Notes: generated from the sequence alone by a model not told the origin. A DNA stretch of 64,000 bases from Maricaulis sp017643475 (GCF_047123815.1 NZ_CP138920.1:1054001-1118000); one strand, 5' to 3'; positions 24,919 through 34,703 are shown, counted from the stretch's first letter. Numbers and translations: made by a program.

Positions 24919-24941
24919 TTTGCGCGCACCTTTGGCAGGCT

Positions 24942-25640
24942 TCACAGGTCGATGCCCAGCGCCCTGGCAGTCTCCGGCCCGACCATGCCGTCCGCCGCCA
25001 GGCCCTTGAAAGCCTGGAAATTGAACACCGAAGCTTCCGTCAGCGGGCCGTAGACACCGTCCGCCCGGCCCGGATGGAAACCGCGCTTGCGCAAGGCTTT
25101 CTGGATGCGTTCGACGACCTCGCCGCGCATGAAGGGGTGGCGAACCCGATAGAGCATGCTGACCCTTGCCGGCGGCGCAAGCGGCGCGCCCTGGCTGTAC
25201 TCGACGCCGGGCACCAGCGCACCGCCATCCCAGGCACGCCCCCGCGCATCCTCGGTCTCGACAACACCATAGGCACGGCCACGCGCTTCAACCGTGCCGC
25301 CATCGCCACGCGAAAACCCTACATGCCCGATGGCATTCGCTCCCGGCTTGCGCAACAGGACCGCGCCCGGCGTCACAAACGCCTCCTCCAGCGAGATCAG
25401 GGTGCCGGCCTTTTGCGCATCCTCCCACCATTTCCCGGAATAGGCGTCCGCTGTGCGCGGATCGCGTCCATAGGTGCCAAACACGATGCCGTAGGCCTGG
25501 TAACAGCACCAGGAGGCCAGCTCGGCACAATCCCAGGGCCCCTTGTGGTCCTTGTTGGCCAACACCGCCCGCGCGCCCAGCACATATTTCGCGCCGATAT
25601 ACTTCCGCGCGACCTCAAGTACGTCTTCGCCCCTGAACAT
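24942..25640 (-). CDS. NlpC/P60-like hydrolase with C-terminal peptidoglycan-binding domain
   Basis: A 232-residue protein. A papain-like domain shows Cys38 in PWDCAELASWC and the His in NAIGHVGFSRG. A PG_binding_1 domain occupies the last 65 residues (RIQKALRKRGFHPGRADGVYG, followed by FQAFKGLAADGMVGPET). It probably cuts peptide stems of peptidoglycan. No signal peptide is seen, so it may be exported by another route, act in lysis, or be phage-related. The ATG at 25640 is preceded by GGAGGGTG. Confidence 0.85.
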   Translation of the reverse strand: MFRGEDVLEVARKYIGAKYVLGARAVLANKDHKGPWDCAELASWCCYQAYGIVFGTYGRDPRTADAYSGKWWEDAQKAGTLISLEEAFVTPGAVLLRKPGANAIGHVGFSRGDGGTVEARGRAYGVVETEDARGRAWDGGALVPGVEYSQGAPLAPPARVSMLYRVRHPFMRGEVVERIQKALRKRGFHPGRADGVYGPLTEASVFNFQAFKGLAADGMVGPETARALGIDL

Positions 25641-25705
25641 GAAAACACCCTCCGGTTGCTGACCCAAGAATGATCCCGCAACAGGTGATTTTCAAGATAG
25701 CCCAA

Positions 25706-25735
25706 CAAAAAAAGGGCCCGCCAATCGGCGAGCCC
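25706..25735 (-). terminator. Terminator of the gap-pgk-fba operon
   Basis: On the minus strand, GGGCTCGCC pairs with GGCGGGCCC (one G-T pair) and is followed by seven T. It lies about 30 bp after the aldolase stop. Confidence 0.85.
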
Positions 25736-25762
25736 TCGGAAATCGGCAAAGAAACCCCGGCC

Positions 25763-26800
25763 TTACGCCAGCTCTTTTTCCATGTCGGCTTCCCACTCAC
25801 CCAGAGCGGCGAGGCCGTTCATCTTGGCGCGGTGGTTGAAGGCCGCCTGGCCTGCTGCGACGTTTTCCGGCTTGCCGCCCCAGGCTTTCAGCGGAGCAGC
25901 CTGCAGGGCGCGACCATAGGAGAAGGTCAGCGGCCACGGCAGTTCGTAAGAGGCGTTCATGGCGTTGAGGTGTGCAGTGGCTTCCTCATCGGTCTGGCCA
26001 CCGGACAGGAAGGCGATGCCCGGAACGGCGGCCGGCACACAATTGGCCAGGCACTGGACGGTCATGTCAGCGACCTCCTCGATGCCCGCACGGTCCGGAC
26101 CGGTGGTGCCGGAGATGACCATGTTCGGCTTGAGGATGGAGCCTTCCAGAACAACACCCTGGTCGAACAGCTCGCGATAGAGCGTCTTGAGGGCGAACTC
26201 GGTCACTTCGTAACAACGCTCGATGGAGTGGTCGCCATCCATGATGACTTCCGGCTCGACGATCGGAACGATGGACGCTTCCTGGCAAAGCGCAGCATAG
26301 CGCGCCAGGGCATGCATGTTGGTCGCGATGCAATACTGGCTCGGCACGGCATCATCACCACCCTGGCCGATATTGATCACGGCGCGCCACTTGGCGAAAC
26401 GCGCACCCAGCTCGAAATAGTCGGCCAGGCGGTCACGCAGGCCGTCGAGACCCTCGGTGATCATCTCGCCTTCGGCACCGGCCAGCGCTTTCGCGCCCGT
26501 ATCAACCTTGATGCCCGGGATGGAGCCGGCGTCCTGGATCAGCTTGACCAGCGGCGTGCCGTCAGCGGCTTTCTGGCGGATGGTTTCATCATACAGGATG
26601 ACACCGGAGATACGCTCGCTCATCGCTTCTTCGGTGCGGAAGAGCATTTCGCGCCAGTCACGGCGATTGTCCGGGGTGTTGTCCAGGCCGATGGAAGCGA
26701 AACGCTTGCCGATCGTGCCGGTGGACTCGTCCGCCGCGAGAATGCCCTTGCCCGGTGCGACCATGGCGCAGGCGGTTTCGTTGAGAAGGTCGAGATCCAT
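25763..26800 (-). CDS. fba: Fructose-bisphosphate aldolase, class I
   Basis: A 345-residue Schiff-base aldolase. APGKGILAADES near the N-terminus and GSILKPNMVISG with the catalytic Lys are class I signatures, and no class II zinc motif is present. It interconverts fructose-1,6-bisphosphate with dihydroxyacetone phosphate and glyceraldehyde-3-phosphate. It is the last gene of the gap-pgk-fba run, 130 bp after pgk, and ends at the terminator at 25706-25735. Confidence 0.95.
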   Translation of the reverse strand: MDLDLLNETACAMVAPGKGILAADESTGTIGKRFASIGLDNTPDNRRDWREMLFRTEEAMSERISGVILYDETIRQKAADGTPLVKLIQDAGSIPGIKVDTGAKALAGAEGEMITEGLDGLRDRLADYFELGARFAKWRAVINIGQGGDDAVPSQYCIATNMHALARYAALCQEASIVPIVEPEVIMDGDHSIERCYEVTEFALKTLYRELFDQGVVLEGSILKPNMVISGTTGPDRAGIEEVADMTVQCLANCVPAAVPGIAFLSGGQTDEEATAHLNAMNASYELPWPLTFSYGRALQAAPLKAWGGKPENVAAGQAAFNHRAKMNGLAALGEWEADMEKELA

Positions 26801-26930
26801 TGTAATCCCCAGCAGTGGTTATGCGGCGAACCGCGTTTGTCTGTCTTTCGACACATCAGGTACCGTCCCTGAACGAGACCCGATGCGTTAACGATAACAT
26901 GCCTTCTATGACAGGCTATCTGCTTATTGG

Positions 26931-28142
26931 TCAAGCCACCTCTTCGGCGGTTTCGACCAGAACACCTACACCCGGCAATTCCTTGCCTTCCATCCATTCC
27001 AGAAAAGCGCCACCGGCGGTGGAAATGAAGGTGAAGTCGTCTGCGACCCCGGCCTGGTTGAGCGCGGCAACGGTATCACCGCCACCGGCAACCGCAACCA
27101 ACCCATCATCCTTGGCCAGTTTAGCAGCCTGGTTCGCTGCAGCGACAGTGGCCGCATGGAAAGGCGGTGTCTCGAACGCGCCCAGTGGGCCGTTCCAGAT
27201 CAGTGTCTTGGCACTATCCATGGCCAGCGACAGCGCCGTCACAGTGGCCGGGCCACAATCCAGGATCATCTCGTCGTCATGGACATCGGAAACAGCCGCC
27301 AGGCGGGTCTCCGGGTTCGGGGCGAATTCCCGGGCCAGGACCACATCGCTCGGCAGCATGATCTTGCAGCCACTTTCCTCGGCATTGGCCAGGATCATGC
27401 GCGCGGTGTCGATCAGGTCTTTCTCGCACAGGCTCTTGCCGATCTCCACGCCCTGCGCGAACAACAGCGTATTGGCCATGCCACCACCGACAAAGAGGAT
27501 GTCGACCTTCTTCACCAGGTTCTGCAGCAAGTCGATCTTGGTCGAGACCTTAGCGCCGCCGACGAGGGCGATAACCGGACGCTCCGGCTTTTCCAGGGCG
27601 GCGACCAGGTGGTCGATCTCGCGCTGCATGGCCAGGCCGGCATAAGCCGGCAGGATGCGCGCGACACCGTCCGTCGTGCCGTGGGCGCGATGCGCGGCAG
27701 AGAAGGCATCATTGACGTAGATATCGCCGAGATCGGCCAGCGCCTGTGCGAAGTCCGGATCATTCTTCTCTTCGCCGGGCTCGTAACGGGTGTTCTGCAG
27801 CAACAGGACATCACCGTCATTGAGGTCGGCGATCGCGGACAGCGCATCATCGCCAACCGTGTCATCGACGAAACAAACCTCGCTGCCCAGCAGGTCCGCC
27901 AGCGGCTGACCGACCGGCTCCAGGCTCATCTCGGCAACACGCTGCCCCTTTGGGCGACCGAAATGCGCGAGCAGGATGGTCTTGGCACCCTGCTCCTGCA
28001 GGTATTCAATCGTCGGAAGCGCCGCCTTGAGGCGCGTGTCATCACTGACAGCGCCGTCTTTCATCGGCACATTGAAATCGACACGGACGAGGACGCGCTT
28101 GCCGGCGACCTCTGCATCCTGAATGCGACGGATCTGGGTCAT
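26931..28142 (-). CDS. pgk: Phosphoglycerate kinase
   Basis: A 403-residue two-lobed kinase. VLVRVDFNVP is the PGK signature and HFGRPKG its substrate-side loop; the nucleotide lobe shows VGGAKVSTK and a GGGDTVA glycine loop. It transfers phosphate between 1,3-bisphosphoglycerate and ADP. The ATG at 28142 (MTQIRRIQD) has AAGGACG upstream. It lies 23 bp after gap and is clearly co-transcribed with it. Confidence 0.97.
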   Translation of the reverse strand: MTQIRRIQDAEVAGKRVLVRVDFNVPMKDGAVSDDTRLKAALPTIEYLQEQGAKTILLAHFGRPKGQRVAEMSLEPVGQPLADLLGSEVCFVDDTVGDDALSAIADLNDGDVLLLQNTRYEPGEEKNDPDFAQALADLGDIYVNDAFSAAHRAHGTTDGVARILPAYAGLAMQREIDHLVAALEKPERPVIALVGGAKVSTKIDLLQNLVKKVDILFVGGGMANTLLFAQGVEIGKSLCEKDLIDTARMILANAEESGCKIMLPSDVVLAREFAPNPETRLAAVSDVHDDEMILDCGPATVTALSLAMDSAKTLIWNGPLGAFETPPFHAATVAAANQAAKLAKDDGLVAVAGGGDTVAALNQAGVADDFTFISTAGGAFLEWMEGKELPGVGVLVETAEEVA

Positions 28143-28165
28143 CAAAGCGCGTCCTTTTCCAAGCC

Positions 28166-29179
28166 TTAGAGGTATTTGCCCATCGCGACCGTGGTGTCGA
28201 TCATGCGGCAGGCAAAGCCCCACTCATTATCGTACCAGGTCATGACGCGGGCGAGGCGTTCATCGATCACCTTGATCTTGTCCAGGGCAACAACAGACGA
28301 GCGGCTGTCATGATTGTAGTCGATGGAGACGAGCGGGATATTGTCATAACCCAGAACGCCCTTCATCGGGCCGTCCGCTGCGGCCTTGACCGCTTCCGCC
28401 AGTTCCTCGGCGGTGGTGGCCTTGCCCGGCGTGAAGACCAGGTCAATCAGGGAGACGTTCGGCGTCGGCACGCGGACGGCAGCACCGTCCAGCTTGCCCA
28501 CCAGTTCCGGCAGAACCAGACCAACGGCCTTGGCCGCACCCGTGGAGGTCGGAACCATGGACATGGCCGCAGCGCGGGCGCGGTGCAGGTCCTTGTGGTT
28601 GCGGTCCAGGGTCGGCTGGTCACCGGTGTAGGCGTGGATCGTGGTCATGTGACCGCGCTCGATGCCAACGGCGTCGTTGAGGACCTTGGCGACCGGCGCC
28701 AGGCCGTTGGTGGTGCACGACGCGTTGGAGACGATGATATCGTCGGCCGTCAGCTGGTCGTGGTTCACGCCATAGACGATGGTCTTGTCGGCGTTCTTGG
28801 CCGGTGCGGAACACAGGACACGCTTGGCGCCGGAACCTTCGATGTGGGCCATCGAGGCTTCCTTGGAGTTGAACTTGCCGGTGCATTCCAGAACGATGTC
28901 GATGCCCAGATCGTCCCAGGGCAGTTTGGACGGGTCACGGTTGGAGACTTTCTGGATCTTGCCGAAACCGGCATCAATCCAGTCATCACCGACCTTGATC
29001 TCGCCCGGATAGCGGCCATGCACGCTGTCATAGGTCAAAAGGTGCGCATTCGTTTCCGGCGTGGAGCTGTCATTGATGGCAACAACCTCGACCTCCCCCC
29101 AACGCTTCTCTTCGAGAACTGCGCGCAGGGCCAGGCGGCCAATACGTCCAAAACCGGTGATCGCAACACGAAGGGCCAT
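28166..29179 (-). CDS. gap: Glyceraldehyde-3-phosphate dehydrogenase, type I
   Basis: A 337-residue protein with the Rossmann GFGRIGR motif at the N-terminus and the catalytic SNASCTTN segment. The NAD site has Asp in AINDSS, which favours NAD over NADP. It is the first gene of the operon. The ATG at 29179 has AAGGAGAG 7 nt upstream; a GTG 6 bp earlier is a weaker choice. Confidence 0.97.
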   Translation of the reverse strand: MALRVAITGFGRIGRLALRAVLEEKRWGEVEVVAINDSSTPETNAHLLTYDSVHGRYPGEIKVGDDWIDAGFGKIQKVSNRDPSKLPWDDLGIDIVLECTGKFNSKEASMAHIEGSGAKRVLCSAPAKNADKTIVYGVNHDQLTADDIIVSNASCTTNGLAPVAKVLNDAVGIERGHMTTIHAYTGDQPTLDRNHKDLHRARAAAMSMVPTSTGAAKAVGLVLPELVGKLDGAAVRVPTPNVSLIDLVFTPGKATTAEELAEAVKAAADGPMKGVLGYDNIPLVSIDYNHDSRSSVVALDKIKVIDERLARVMTWYDNEWGFACRMIDTTVAMGKYL

Positions 29180-29185
29180 ACCCAC

Positions 29186-29595
29186 TCTCCTTCAGACAGG
29201 CGCAATATTGCGCATGAATTTTGGCGCGCATTTAGCTCTGTTTACGGTTCAGGTCCACCTTTGGCGGCCCTGATTCTTTATATGGAAGTTTTTTTTTGCA
29301 GAAACAGGGATAACGGGGCGAACGCCCGCGCATGAGTTTATTCGCAGAACAAGAAATCTAAACTTCGCCCAACCGCGCAATATTTAACCTATGTTCGCGC
29401 TATCACGCCTTCGACCGTCTGCAAAGCGGCCGTTCTAAAGAACAGAACAGCGAGAAGCACTTGGTTCGCCAAAGACACGAACGACAATCTGCAACACCAC
29501 CTGCGCTGCGCATATGCAGGGCTTGAAATGCCAAGCCCTGCCTGCAAAAACATGCGCTGGGACATCAAAAGGACGCCTCGGCTGGCGTGAGACTT
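29186..29595. other. Divergent intergenic region between gap and sqdB, with a leader hairpin
   Basis: No gene is seen in 410 bp. The half next to gap is AT-rich with a T9 run near 29292. In the sqdB leader, GCAGGGCTTG (29516-29525) pairs perfectly with CAAGCCCTGC (29532-29541), 54 bp before the sqdB ATG. No T-run follows, so it is a stable leader hairpin and not a terminator. Confidence 0.5.
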
Positions 29596-30807
29596 ATGAA
29601 AGTACTGATTCTTGGTGGTGACGGCTTCTGTGGATGGCCGACCGCCCTGCACCTTTCCAATCTGGGCCATGACATTGTGGTCGTCGACAATCTGTCGCGT
29701 CGCAAGATCGATATCGAGCTCGAGGTTGAATCGCTGACGCCGATCCGGCCGATGAGCGAACGTCTCGCCGCCTGGAAAGAGGTTTCCGGTCGCGACATCA
29801 AATTTGTCGACATGAATATCGGCAAGGACTACCAGGAATTGGTGGATCTGATCGCGGACGAGAACCCGGACACGATCGTCCACTTCGCCGAACAGCGTGC
29901 CGCGCCCTACTCGATGAAATCCGCGCGCCACAAGCGCTATACGGTCGACAATAACCTCAACGCCACCAATGACGTGCTGGCCGCGATTGTCGATAGCGGC
30001 AAAGACATCCACCTCGTCCACCTCGGCACGATGGGCGTTTACGGCTACGGCACGGCGGGAATGAAGATCCCCGAGGGCTATCTCAAGGTGAAGGTTGAGA
30101 CGTCCGAAGGCCTGAAGGATCAGGAGATTCTCTATCCGGCCAATCCGGGTTCGATCTACCATATGACCAAGACCCAGGATCAGCTCTTCTTCCACTTCTA
30201 CAACAAGAATGACAAGGTGAAGATCACCGATCTTCACCAGGGCATTGTCTGGGGCACCCAGACGGAAGACACCAAGCGCGATGCGCGCCTGATCAACCGT
30301 TTCGACTATGACGGTGATTATGGCACGGTCCTCAACCGCTTCCTGATGCAGGCCGCTGTCGGTTATCCGCTGACCGTGCACGGCACCGGCGGCCAGACCC
30401 GCGCCTTCATCCACATCCAGGACACGGTTCGTTGCATCCAGCTGGCTGTCGAGAACCCGCCAGCGGCAGGCGCCAAGGTCCAGATCATGAACCAGATGAC
30501 TGAGACGCACCGTGTGCGCGATCTGGCCAAAATGATCGCTGACATGACGAACGCCGAGATCCAGCTGGTTCCGAACCCCCGCAACGAAGCGGACGAGAAC
30601 GACCTGCACGTTGAAAATGACACCTTCCTGCAGATGGGCCTCAAGCCCATCACGCTGGCCGCCGGCCTGATGGAAGAAGTCACCGAGATCGCCCGCAAAT
30701 TCTCCGATCGCTGCGACCGCTCGAAGATCCCGTGCATCTCCTACTGGGGCAAGGGCCGTGAAGAAGCGGCTGCCGAAGCGCCAGCCGAGACCACGGCAGC
30801 GGAGTAG
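29596..30807 (+). CDS. sqdB: UDP-sulfoquinovose synthase, SqdB/SQD1-like
   Basis: A 403-residue extended short-chain dehydrogenase. ILGGDGFCGWPTALHLS replaces the usual GxxGxxG and is the SQD1/SqdB signature. It continues with VDNLSRRKID, VHFAEQRAAPYSM and the YHMTK active-site Tyr/Lys. The enzyme makes UDP-sulfoquinovose from UDP-glucose and sulfite, the head group of the sulfolipid SQDG. No sqdC/sqdD/sqdX glycosyltransferase is adjacent, so the acceptor step must be encoded elsewhere, or the sugar has another use. The C-terminus has an Ala/Glu-rich tail. Confidence 0.93.
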   Translation: MKVLILGGDGFCGWPTALHLSNLGHDIVVVDNLSRRKIDIELEVESLTPIRPMSERLAAWKEVSGRDIKFVDMNIGKDYQELVDLIADENPDTIVHFAEQRAAPYSMKSARHKRYTVDNNLNATNDVLAAIVDSGKDIHLVHLGTMGVYGYGTAGMKIPEGYLKVKVETSEGLKDQEILYPANPGSIYHMTKTQDQLFFHFYNKNDKVKITDLHQGIVWGTQTEDTKRDARLINRFDYDGDYGTVLNRFLMQAAVGYPLTVHGTGGQTRAFIHIQDTVRCIQLAVENPPAAGAKVQIMNQMTETHRVRDLAKMIADMTNAEIQLVPNPRNEADENDLHVENDTFLQMGLKPITLAAGLMEEVTEIARKFSDRCDRSKIPCISYWGKGREEAAAEAPAETTAAE

Positions 30808-30827
30808 GATCCGCTGGATAGGAATTG

Positions 30828-30857
30828 AAAGGGCGCCCGTCGTGGCGCCCTTTTTAT
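30828..30857 (+). terminator. Terminator after sqdB
   Basis: GGGCGCC (30831-30837) pairs with GGCGCCC (30844-30850), preceded by AAA and followed by TTTTTATT. The T-run overlaps the stop codon of the convergent grpB-like gene. Confidence 0.88.
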
Positions 30858-31351
30858 TGCGCGGCCCAGGCGAGGGCTCGGTGTTCCAAGGCGGCGACAA
30901 ATGCGCCTTTCCCGGACTGGTAGGCCTTGCGATCGGCGCCCGCCTCGACCAGCGCGAGCTTGGCAGCTGTATAGGCATCACGCTCATGGGCGTGGATCCT
31001 GAGATAATCGCGAAACACCAGATGGCGGCGATGGCTCTCATCGCCCTGCTGATAGACATGGATATGGTGGGAACGTGACCCGTCCGGCGCATGCCGACGC
31101 AAATAGCGACGCCCGACCAGTCCGTATTCACCCAGGACGTCATAACCCGCTGCCTGTAACACGCCTGCTTTTTCGTCGAGACGCTCCACTGCCTCAACGG
31201 CAACCAGAATGTCGATGATCGGCTTGGCAGCGAGACCGGGGACGGATGTGCTGCCGATGTGATCGATGGAAACAGCCTCGATCAACCCCTGCAGGCGCTG
31301 CCGCTCCAGCGCGAAAGATCTCGGCCAATCCGGGTTGTAGGGCGTGATCAC
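30854..31351 (-). CDS. GrpB/UPF0157 family protein
   Basis: A 165-residue protein starting VITPYNPDWPRSF from a GTG that overlaps the stop of the upstream deacetylase gene (GTGA). DHIGSTSVPGLAAKPIIDI is the nucleotidyltransferase-like core (GS motif and Asp) of the UPF0157/GrpB family. The biochemical role of the family is not settled. Translational coupling suggests expression with the deacetylase. Confidence 0.88.
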   Translation of the reverse strand: MITPYNPDWPRSFALERQRLQGLIEAVSIDHIGSTSVPGLAAKPIIDILVAVEAVERLDEKAGVLQAAGYDVLGEYGLVGRRYLRRHAPDGSRSHHIHVYQQGDESHRRHLVFRDYLRIHAHERDAYTAAKLALVEAGADRKAYQSGKGAFVAALEHRALAWAAQ

Positions 31352-32514
31352 GCCCCCATCATCCCCGTCATCTTGTCCAGGAACACGCAGCACTGGTCGA
31401 GCTGGCTGATCGTCACGAACTCATCCGGCTGGTGGGCCTGTTCGATGGAGCCGGGGCCGCAGACGACGACCGACAGGCCGGCGGCCTGGAACTGGCCGGC
31501 CTCGGTGCCATAGCTGACCACGCGCGTGGAGTTGTCGCCGGTGATCTGGCGCGCCAGGCGTTCGGCAGCGCCGTCATCCTCTGGGGCGAAGGCCGGGACG
31601 TCCGAGCGGACTTCAACCGTCACGGACGCATCGGGCGCATACTCGCGCATGCGCGCCTCGACTTGAGCTGCGCGTGCTTTCAGCCCCTCTGCGATGGCGT
31701 GCACATCATCCCACGGGCAGGGTCGCATCAGTGAACCGAACTCGGCATCCAGCGCGAGAATGTTCAGCGCGGTTCCGCCCTTTACCTCGCCAATGGTCAG
31801 CGTGCCGTGCGGCGGGTCGAATGGGCTGTCATCCGGTGCGGCCTCGCGCATAACCCCGGCCTGTTCAACCAGGTAATTCATCAACGGCACGGCATGGGTC
31901 ACGGCGCAGGCGCCATCATTGACCAGCGAGCTGTGGGCTTCCTTGCCGCGCAGTTTGACGATGATCGAGAAGAGGCCCTTATGGGCGGTGACAACCTTCA
32001 TGTCCGTCGGCTCGCCCACCACGACAGTTTCGGGCTTGAAAGCGCCTTTCATGATCTGGTCAATCATCGACGGAGCCCCGAGACAGCCGACCTCCTCGTC
32101 ATAGGACAGGGCGATATGGACCGGCCGCTTCAGGTCAGCAGCGGCGATTTTCGGCGCCAGCGCCAGGATGCAGGCAGAAAAGCCCTTCATGTCACAGGTC
32201 CCGCGCCCGTAGAGCAGGCCGTCCTTCTCGGTCAGATCCCAAGGGTCAGTCGTCCAGGGCTGACCATCCACCGGCACCACATCGGTATGGCCGGACAGCA
32301 CGATACCGCCATCCACCTTGGGGCCAAATACCGCGTGCAGATTGGCCTTGCGCCCGTCCGGACTGGGGATGCGTTCACACCAGCCCCCCAGCGCTGTGAG
32401 CTTGCCCTCGACATAATCGATCAGCTCGAGATTGGAGTTTCGGGAGGTCGTATCAAAGGCGACGAGCGTGCGCAGCTCGTCGATGGCGGTGTCAAGGAAG
32501 ACGCTTTTCGGCAT
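31348..32514 (-). CDS. argE: Acetylornithine deacetylase (ArgE), M20 metallopeptidase family
   Basis: A 388-residue binuclear zinc hydrolase. LSGHTDVVPVDG, GRGTCDMKG and SYDEEVGCLGAP carry the His, Asp and Glu metal ligands and the catalytic Glu. ArgE removes acetate from N-acetylornithine in arginine synthesis. Close relatives hydrolyse succinyl-diaminopimelate or other acyl-amino acids, so the exact substrate is likely but not certain. Confidence 0.9.
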   Translation of the reverse strand: MPKSVFLDTAIDELRTLVAFDTTSRNSNLELIDYVEGKLTALGGWCERIPSPDGRKANLHAVFGPKVDGGIVLSGHTDVVPVDGQPWTTDPWDLTEKDGLLYGRGTCDMKGFSACILALAPKIAAADLKRPVHIALSYDEEVGCLGAPSMIDQIMKGAFKPETVVVGEPTDMKVVTAHKGLFSIIVKLRGKEAHSSLVNDGACAVTHAVPLMNYLVEQAGVMREAAPDDSPFDPPHGTLTIGEVKGGTALNILALDAEFGSLMRPCPWDDVHAIAEGLKARAAQVEARMREYAPDASVTVEVRSDVPAFAPEDDGAAERLARQITGDNSTRVVSYGTEAGQFQAAGLSVVVCGPGSIEQAHQPDEFVTISQLDQCCVFLDKMTGMMGA

Positions 32515-32617
32515 GGCATTTTCGCTAAAATTAGTCGTGTTCGGGAACCCATCCTTAAGACGCCCGCCCTATGCTGTCAGGTAGAAAAGGCGCAAATGCG
32601 CCAGGGTGATGGTGAAA

Positions 32618-34102
32618 ATGCTGAACTGGCTACGCGATTTCTGGAGAGATCGTCGCGGTAATGTCGCGATGATTTTCGCCCTGTCCTTGTTGCCCGTGAC
32701 GGTATTGTCCGGCGGTGCCGTCGACTTCTCCCAGGCCATGAATGCGCGCACCCGCCTGTCCCAAGCCCTCGACGCTGCGGCTCTGGCCGTGGGCGTGAAC
32801 CCAAGCATTTCCGACGCGGATGCGCTGGATATCGCGCGTGATTTCATTTCAGCGAACTATCCGGGGCGCGAACTGGGCGATGTCGTAAATGTCCAGGTGT
32901 CGATGAACAATCAGTCCGACACCGTCACTGTAACAGGGCAAGCCAAGGTTCAAACGATTATCCTGGGCCTGATCGGGATCGATTATCTCACCGTGAACTG
33001 GCAGACAGAGGTCCAGCGCGCCCGCTCGCGCCTGGAACTCGTCATGGTGCTCGACAATACGGGTTCGATGGGTGGCTCCAAGATTCGTGATCTGCGGGAC
33101 AGCGCGGAACTGCTGACCGAAATCCTGCACGAAGCCGCCGAGGAACCCGGTGATGTACGCATTGGCCTGGTGCCGTTTGCGGCGACGGTGAATGTGGGCA
33201 CCAATTACGAGCGAGTCTGGTGGATGGATCCCAATGGCGACAACCCCGATCATGGCGATTGGTCAGGGGGCCGCGACGCCAATCACTGGGATCTGTTTGA
33301 TCGCATGCGTTACGAGGACTGGGACGGCTGCGTTGAAGCGCGCGCCATTCCGATGGACATCGACAACACGCCCCCTTCGCCCGGCGATCCGTCAACATTG
33401 TTCTTCCCGTATTTCGCACCAGACGAACCTGACAATGACAGTGATTACAGGAACGATTATCTCAACGATGGCCGTACCGGTAACTACCGTCAGCGCCTGC
33501 GTCAGATGGGCAAATACAACGATGCCCAGATCCTGCGTGACTACGGCCCGAATATGCGTTGCACGACGACGCCGATCACGCCTCTGACGACCTCGCAAAA
33601 CACTATTGAAAACGCGATTGACCGCATGGGTGCGAGTGGCACGACCAACATCCCCCAGGGTGTCGGCTGGGGCATCCGTGTGATCTCTCCGGAAGAACCT
33701 TTTACGGAAGGCACGACCTGGGATGATCGCGAGGTCATCAAGGCTATGGTGATCCTGACCGACGGCGAAAACGTGATGTACGGCCGATCGACTGATCTCC
33801 GCTCCGATTACGGTGCTTACGGTTTTTCTCGCTTCGGGCGGCTCGGCACGACCTCGAGCAGCTTCTCGACGCTGGCAAGCCGTCTAAACAGCCGGCTCAC
33901 AGCGGCGTGCGACGAAGCCAAGCGACTGGGCATTCGTGTTTACACGATCACTTTCCAGGTGAACTCGTCATCCACGCGCAATCTCATGCAGGACTGCGCA
34001 TCCAATCCGAGCCTCTATTTCGACTCGCCGTCCAGTTCAGCCCTGCGCGACGCGTTCGAGATGATCGCGGGCGATCTGACCAATCTGCGCCTGTCGCGCT
34101 AG
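32618..34102 (+). CDS. TadG-like pilus-assembly/von Willebrand factor A domain protein
   Basis: About 494 residues (ATG at 32618; ATG 32609 and GTG 32606 are alternatives). The N-terminus has a basic stretch, then RRGNVAMIFALSLLPV, the TadE/TadG membrane segment cleaved or anchored in Flp pilus systems. A VWA domain follows with the MIDAS motif VLDNTGSMGG and a large Asp/Asn-rich insertion around residues 200-290. It is divergent from argE and has no other tad genes nearby, so it is an isolated TadG-like protein of the envelope. Confidence 0.88.
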   Translation: MLNWLRDFWRDRRGNVAMIFALSLLPVTVLSGGAVDFSQAMNARTRLSQALDAAALAVGVNPSISDADALDIARDFISANYPGRELGDVVNVQVSMNNQSDTVTVTGQAKVQTIILGLIGIDYLTVNWQTEVQRARSRLELVMVLDNTGSMGGSKIRDLRDSAELLTEILHEAAEEPGDVRIGLVPFAATVNVGTNYERVWWMDPNGDNPDHGDWSGGRDANHWDLFDRMRYEDWDGCVEARAIPMDIDNTPPSPGDPSTLFFPYFAPDEPDNDSDYRNDYLNDGRTGNYRQRLRQMGKYNDAQILRDYGPNMRCTTTPITPLTTSQNTIENAIDRMGASGTTNIPQGVGWGIRVISPEEPFTEGTTWDDREVIKAMVILTDGENVMYGRSTDLRSDYGAYGFSRFGRLGTTSSSFSTLASRLNSRLTAACDEAKRLGIRVYTITFQVNSSSTRNLMQDCASNPSLYFDSPSSSALRDAFEMIAGDLTNLRLSR

Positions 34103-34692
34103 CCGGCCTCTTCCTCGGTCTCTTCTTCCTGGCTCGGGATCGCCAGCAGTTCGAGCGTGAAGATCAGCGCCTCGTTCGGACCAATCGGACCGCCCGGCGT
34201 GCCACGCTCGCGATAACCCAGAGCAGGATCGACATAGAGTTCCCACTCCTCGCCGACACGCATCATCGGCAGGGCCTCGACCCACGCACCGATCAGGCGG
34301 CTGGAATCAAACGTCGCCGGGTCACCCAGGGCATAGCTGTCATTGAACGCCTCGCCATTAGGGTGCAGGCCGCGATAGTGGACGGTGACCATATCACCGG
34401 AGATCGGGGAAGCCCCGTCCTGGCTGGCCCGGCGAATGCGATACAGCAACCCGCTCTCGGTCTCGAAGACACACGTCCCTTCACGCACGACATCCAGATA
34501 AGCGGTCGATTGCTCACGTGCCGTCTGCGGATTGCGCTCGGTGTGGTCAAAACCGGCCAGGGTGATGAAACCCTCACCATCGGGGATTTCACAATTGCGT
34601 TGCTCGGCCAGGTCACCTTCAAAGCGGGTGCCACCGGAACAGGCGGCCAGAGTCAGCGCCAGTGCGGATACGGAAATGAAACGAGTGTACAT
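34099..34692 (-). CDS. FKBP-type peptidyl-prolyl isomerase lipoprotein
   Basis: A 197-residue protein with a lipobox LAAC at Cys18. The C-terminal FKBP domain shows GDMVTVHYRGLHPNGEAFND, then IGAWVEALPMMRVGEEW and IPSQ. It would act as a periplasmic prolyl isomerase or folding helper. Its 3' end overlaps the convergent TadG-like gene by 4 bp. It lies 11 bp after the M16 lipoprotein gene and is probably co-transcribed with it. Confidence 0.9.
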   Translation of the reverse strand: MYTRFISVSALALTLAACSGGTRFEGDLAEQRNCEIPDGEGFITLAGFDHTERNPQTAREQSTAYLDVVREGTCVFETESGLLYRIRRASQDGASPISGDMVTVHYRGLHPNGEAFNDSYALGDPATFDSSRLIGAWVEALPMMRVGEEWELYVDPALGYRERGTPGGPIGPNEALIFTLELLAIPSQEEETEEEAG

Positions 34693-34703
34693 GGGTCTCT
34701 CCC

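Noticed and set aside
29389..31203. Minus-strand frame of 604 codons opposite sqdB
   Set aside because: Shadow frame spanning two unrelated genes.
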